NCBI GenBank assembly: GCA_002169115.2
Contig: NHJS02000014.1
Coordinates: forward strand, 1-5,134
Length of the DNA: 5,134 bases
DNA from: a bacterium TMED221
GTDB lineage: Bacteria > Actinomycetota > Acidimicrobiia > Actinomarinales > Actinomarinaceae
Direction of reading: 5' to 3'
A model generated the notes under the pieces. It ran no database searches, was not told the origin of the DNA, and saw only the letters and a list, made by a program, of their open reading frames with translations. How positions within the stretch are numbered: position 1 is the first letter of the stretch; each line of letters begins with the position of its first letter. The translations under genes and the position numbers were made by a program. Shown in pieces: positions 4,822-5,134 of the stretch.

Positions 4822-5134
4822 GTCATACGGATTCTAATATCTGGCGTATATTCGGTAAAAGTTTTTATTATTGGCCTAAATGGCTAGTAAGAAGCATAAC
4901 TTTTCTACATGTTAAAAGTATTAAATTCAACCATTCAAAGATAGGTAGTTTTGTTATAGGTAGCAACATTCTTCTTCTCGAAACTAGGGGAGTTGTTACC
5001 GGTAAAATTCGCAAAACTCCACTGACCTATGCTAAGACAAATAAAGGGTATGTAGTAGCAGCATCTTATGGAGGTAGAGATGAGATTCCACAATGGTTTC
5101 ATAATCTCCAAGACAATGAAAACTACATTACTGT
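4811..5134 (+). CDS. Deazaflavin (F420)-dependent nitroreductase family, partial, with broken or non-canonical 5' end
   Basis: Frame 3 is open from 4815 to the window end and encodes the N-terminal part of a Ddn/DUF385-type split-barrel protein. Recognisable blocks are WPKWLVRSITFLH, a LLLETRGVVTGKIRKTPLTY block matching the family pattern LLxTxGRKSGxxRxTPLxY, and VVAASYGGRDEIPQWFHNL matching VVAASxGGxxxxPxWYxNL. Family members bind F420, use it to reduce nitro or quinone-like substrates, and are concentrated in actinobacteria. The start is a problem. No in-frame ATG, GTG or TTG occurs between the upstream stop (4812-4814) and the conserved core. The ATG at 4811, overlapping the end of the 65-residue gene, reads MTFKSYGF and stops at TAA 4835-4837. 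Skipping one T near 4832-4835 would join it smoothly as MTFKSYGFNIWRIFGKS. An ATA at 4848, seven bases after TAATAT, is a less likely start. The usual Arg-Lys of the cofactor motif is Val-Val here. The 3' end lies outside the window. Confidence 0.8.

Noticed and set aside
4805..4825. Programmed -1 frameshift fusing the 65-residue protein to the nitroreductase frame
   Set aside because: The overlap between the two open frames is only a few bases and has no slippery heptamer, and the small protein has its own tidy C-terminus.

Overview
The window is AT-rich (by eye about one third G+C), tightly packed and made of ordinary metabolic and transport genes. It suggests a streamlined, low-GC actinobacterium, possibly a marine one of the Actinomarina type. 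Two families point to actinobacteria or close relatives: a mycothiol-enzyme-like DinB-fold protein of the TIGR03084 type, and a deazaflavin (F420)-dependent nitroreductase-like protein. This lineage call is an inference from gene families and base composition; there is no rRNA or other marker gene. I see no rRNA, tRNA, CRISPR array, insertion sequence, phage gene or recognisable defence system.

Layout. Positions 1-37 probably hold the last 11 codons of a plus-strand gene that runs into the end of a minus-strand MFS exporter (34-1266). A 49-base gap separates that exporter from a divergent short-chain dehydrogenase (1316-2026). The dehydrogenase converges, with two bases between the stops, on a minus-strand block of three genes. 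Read in transcription order these are the TIGR03084-type metal-binding protein (4532-3795), a BtpA/SgcQ-family TIM-barrel protein (3792-3031, two bases downstream), and an SbtA-type sodium/bicarbonate transporter (2976-2029, 54 bases further). A 91-base divergent gap follows, then a plus-strand 65-residue membrane-anchored coiled-coil protein (4624-4821). Last comes the start of a deazaflavin-dependent nitroreductase-family gene, which is cut by the window end and lacks a normal in-frame start codon.

Expression. Three genes (the dehydrogenase, the TIGR03084-type gene and the 65-residue protein) each have a good sigma70-like -10 hexamer (TATAAT, TAGAAT, TAGAAT) ending exactly six bases before the start codon. 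Transcription would then begin at, or within a base or so of, the start codon, giving leaderless mRNAs. No gene here has a convincing Shine-Dalgarno sequence. The BtpA gene, two bases after a stop codon, most likely depends on translational coupling.

Working together. The block of TIGR03084-type protein, BtpA-like protein and SbtA may be one transcription unit. Bicarbonate uptake in a heterotroph would fit anaplerotic carboxylation, but no shared pathway is proven by the sequence. The points most worth a second look are the uniform leaderless promoter geometry, the broken or unconventional 5' end of the nitroreductase gene, the loss of two usual basic residues in its cofactor motif, and the pairing of SbtA with BtpA outside cyanobacteria.
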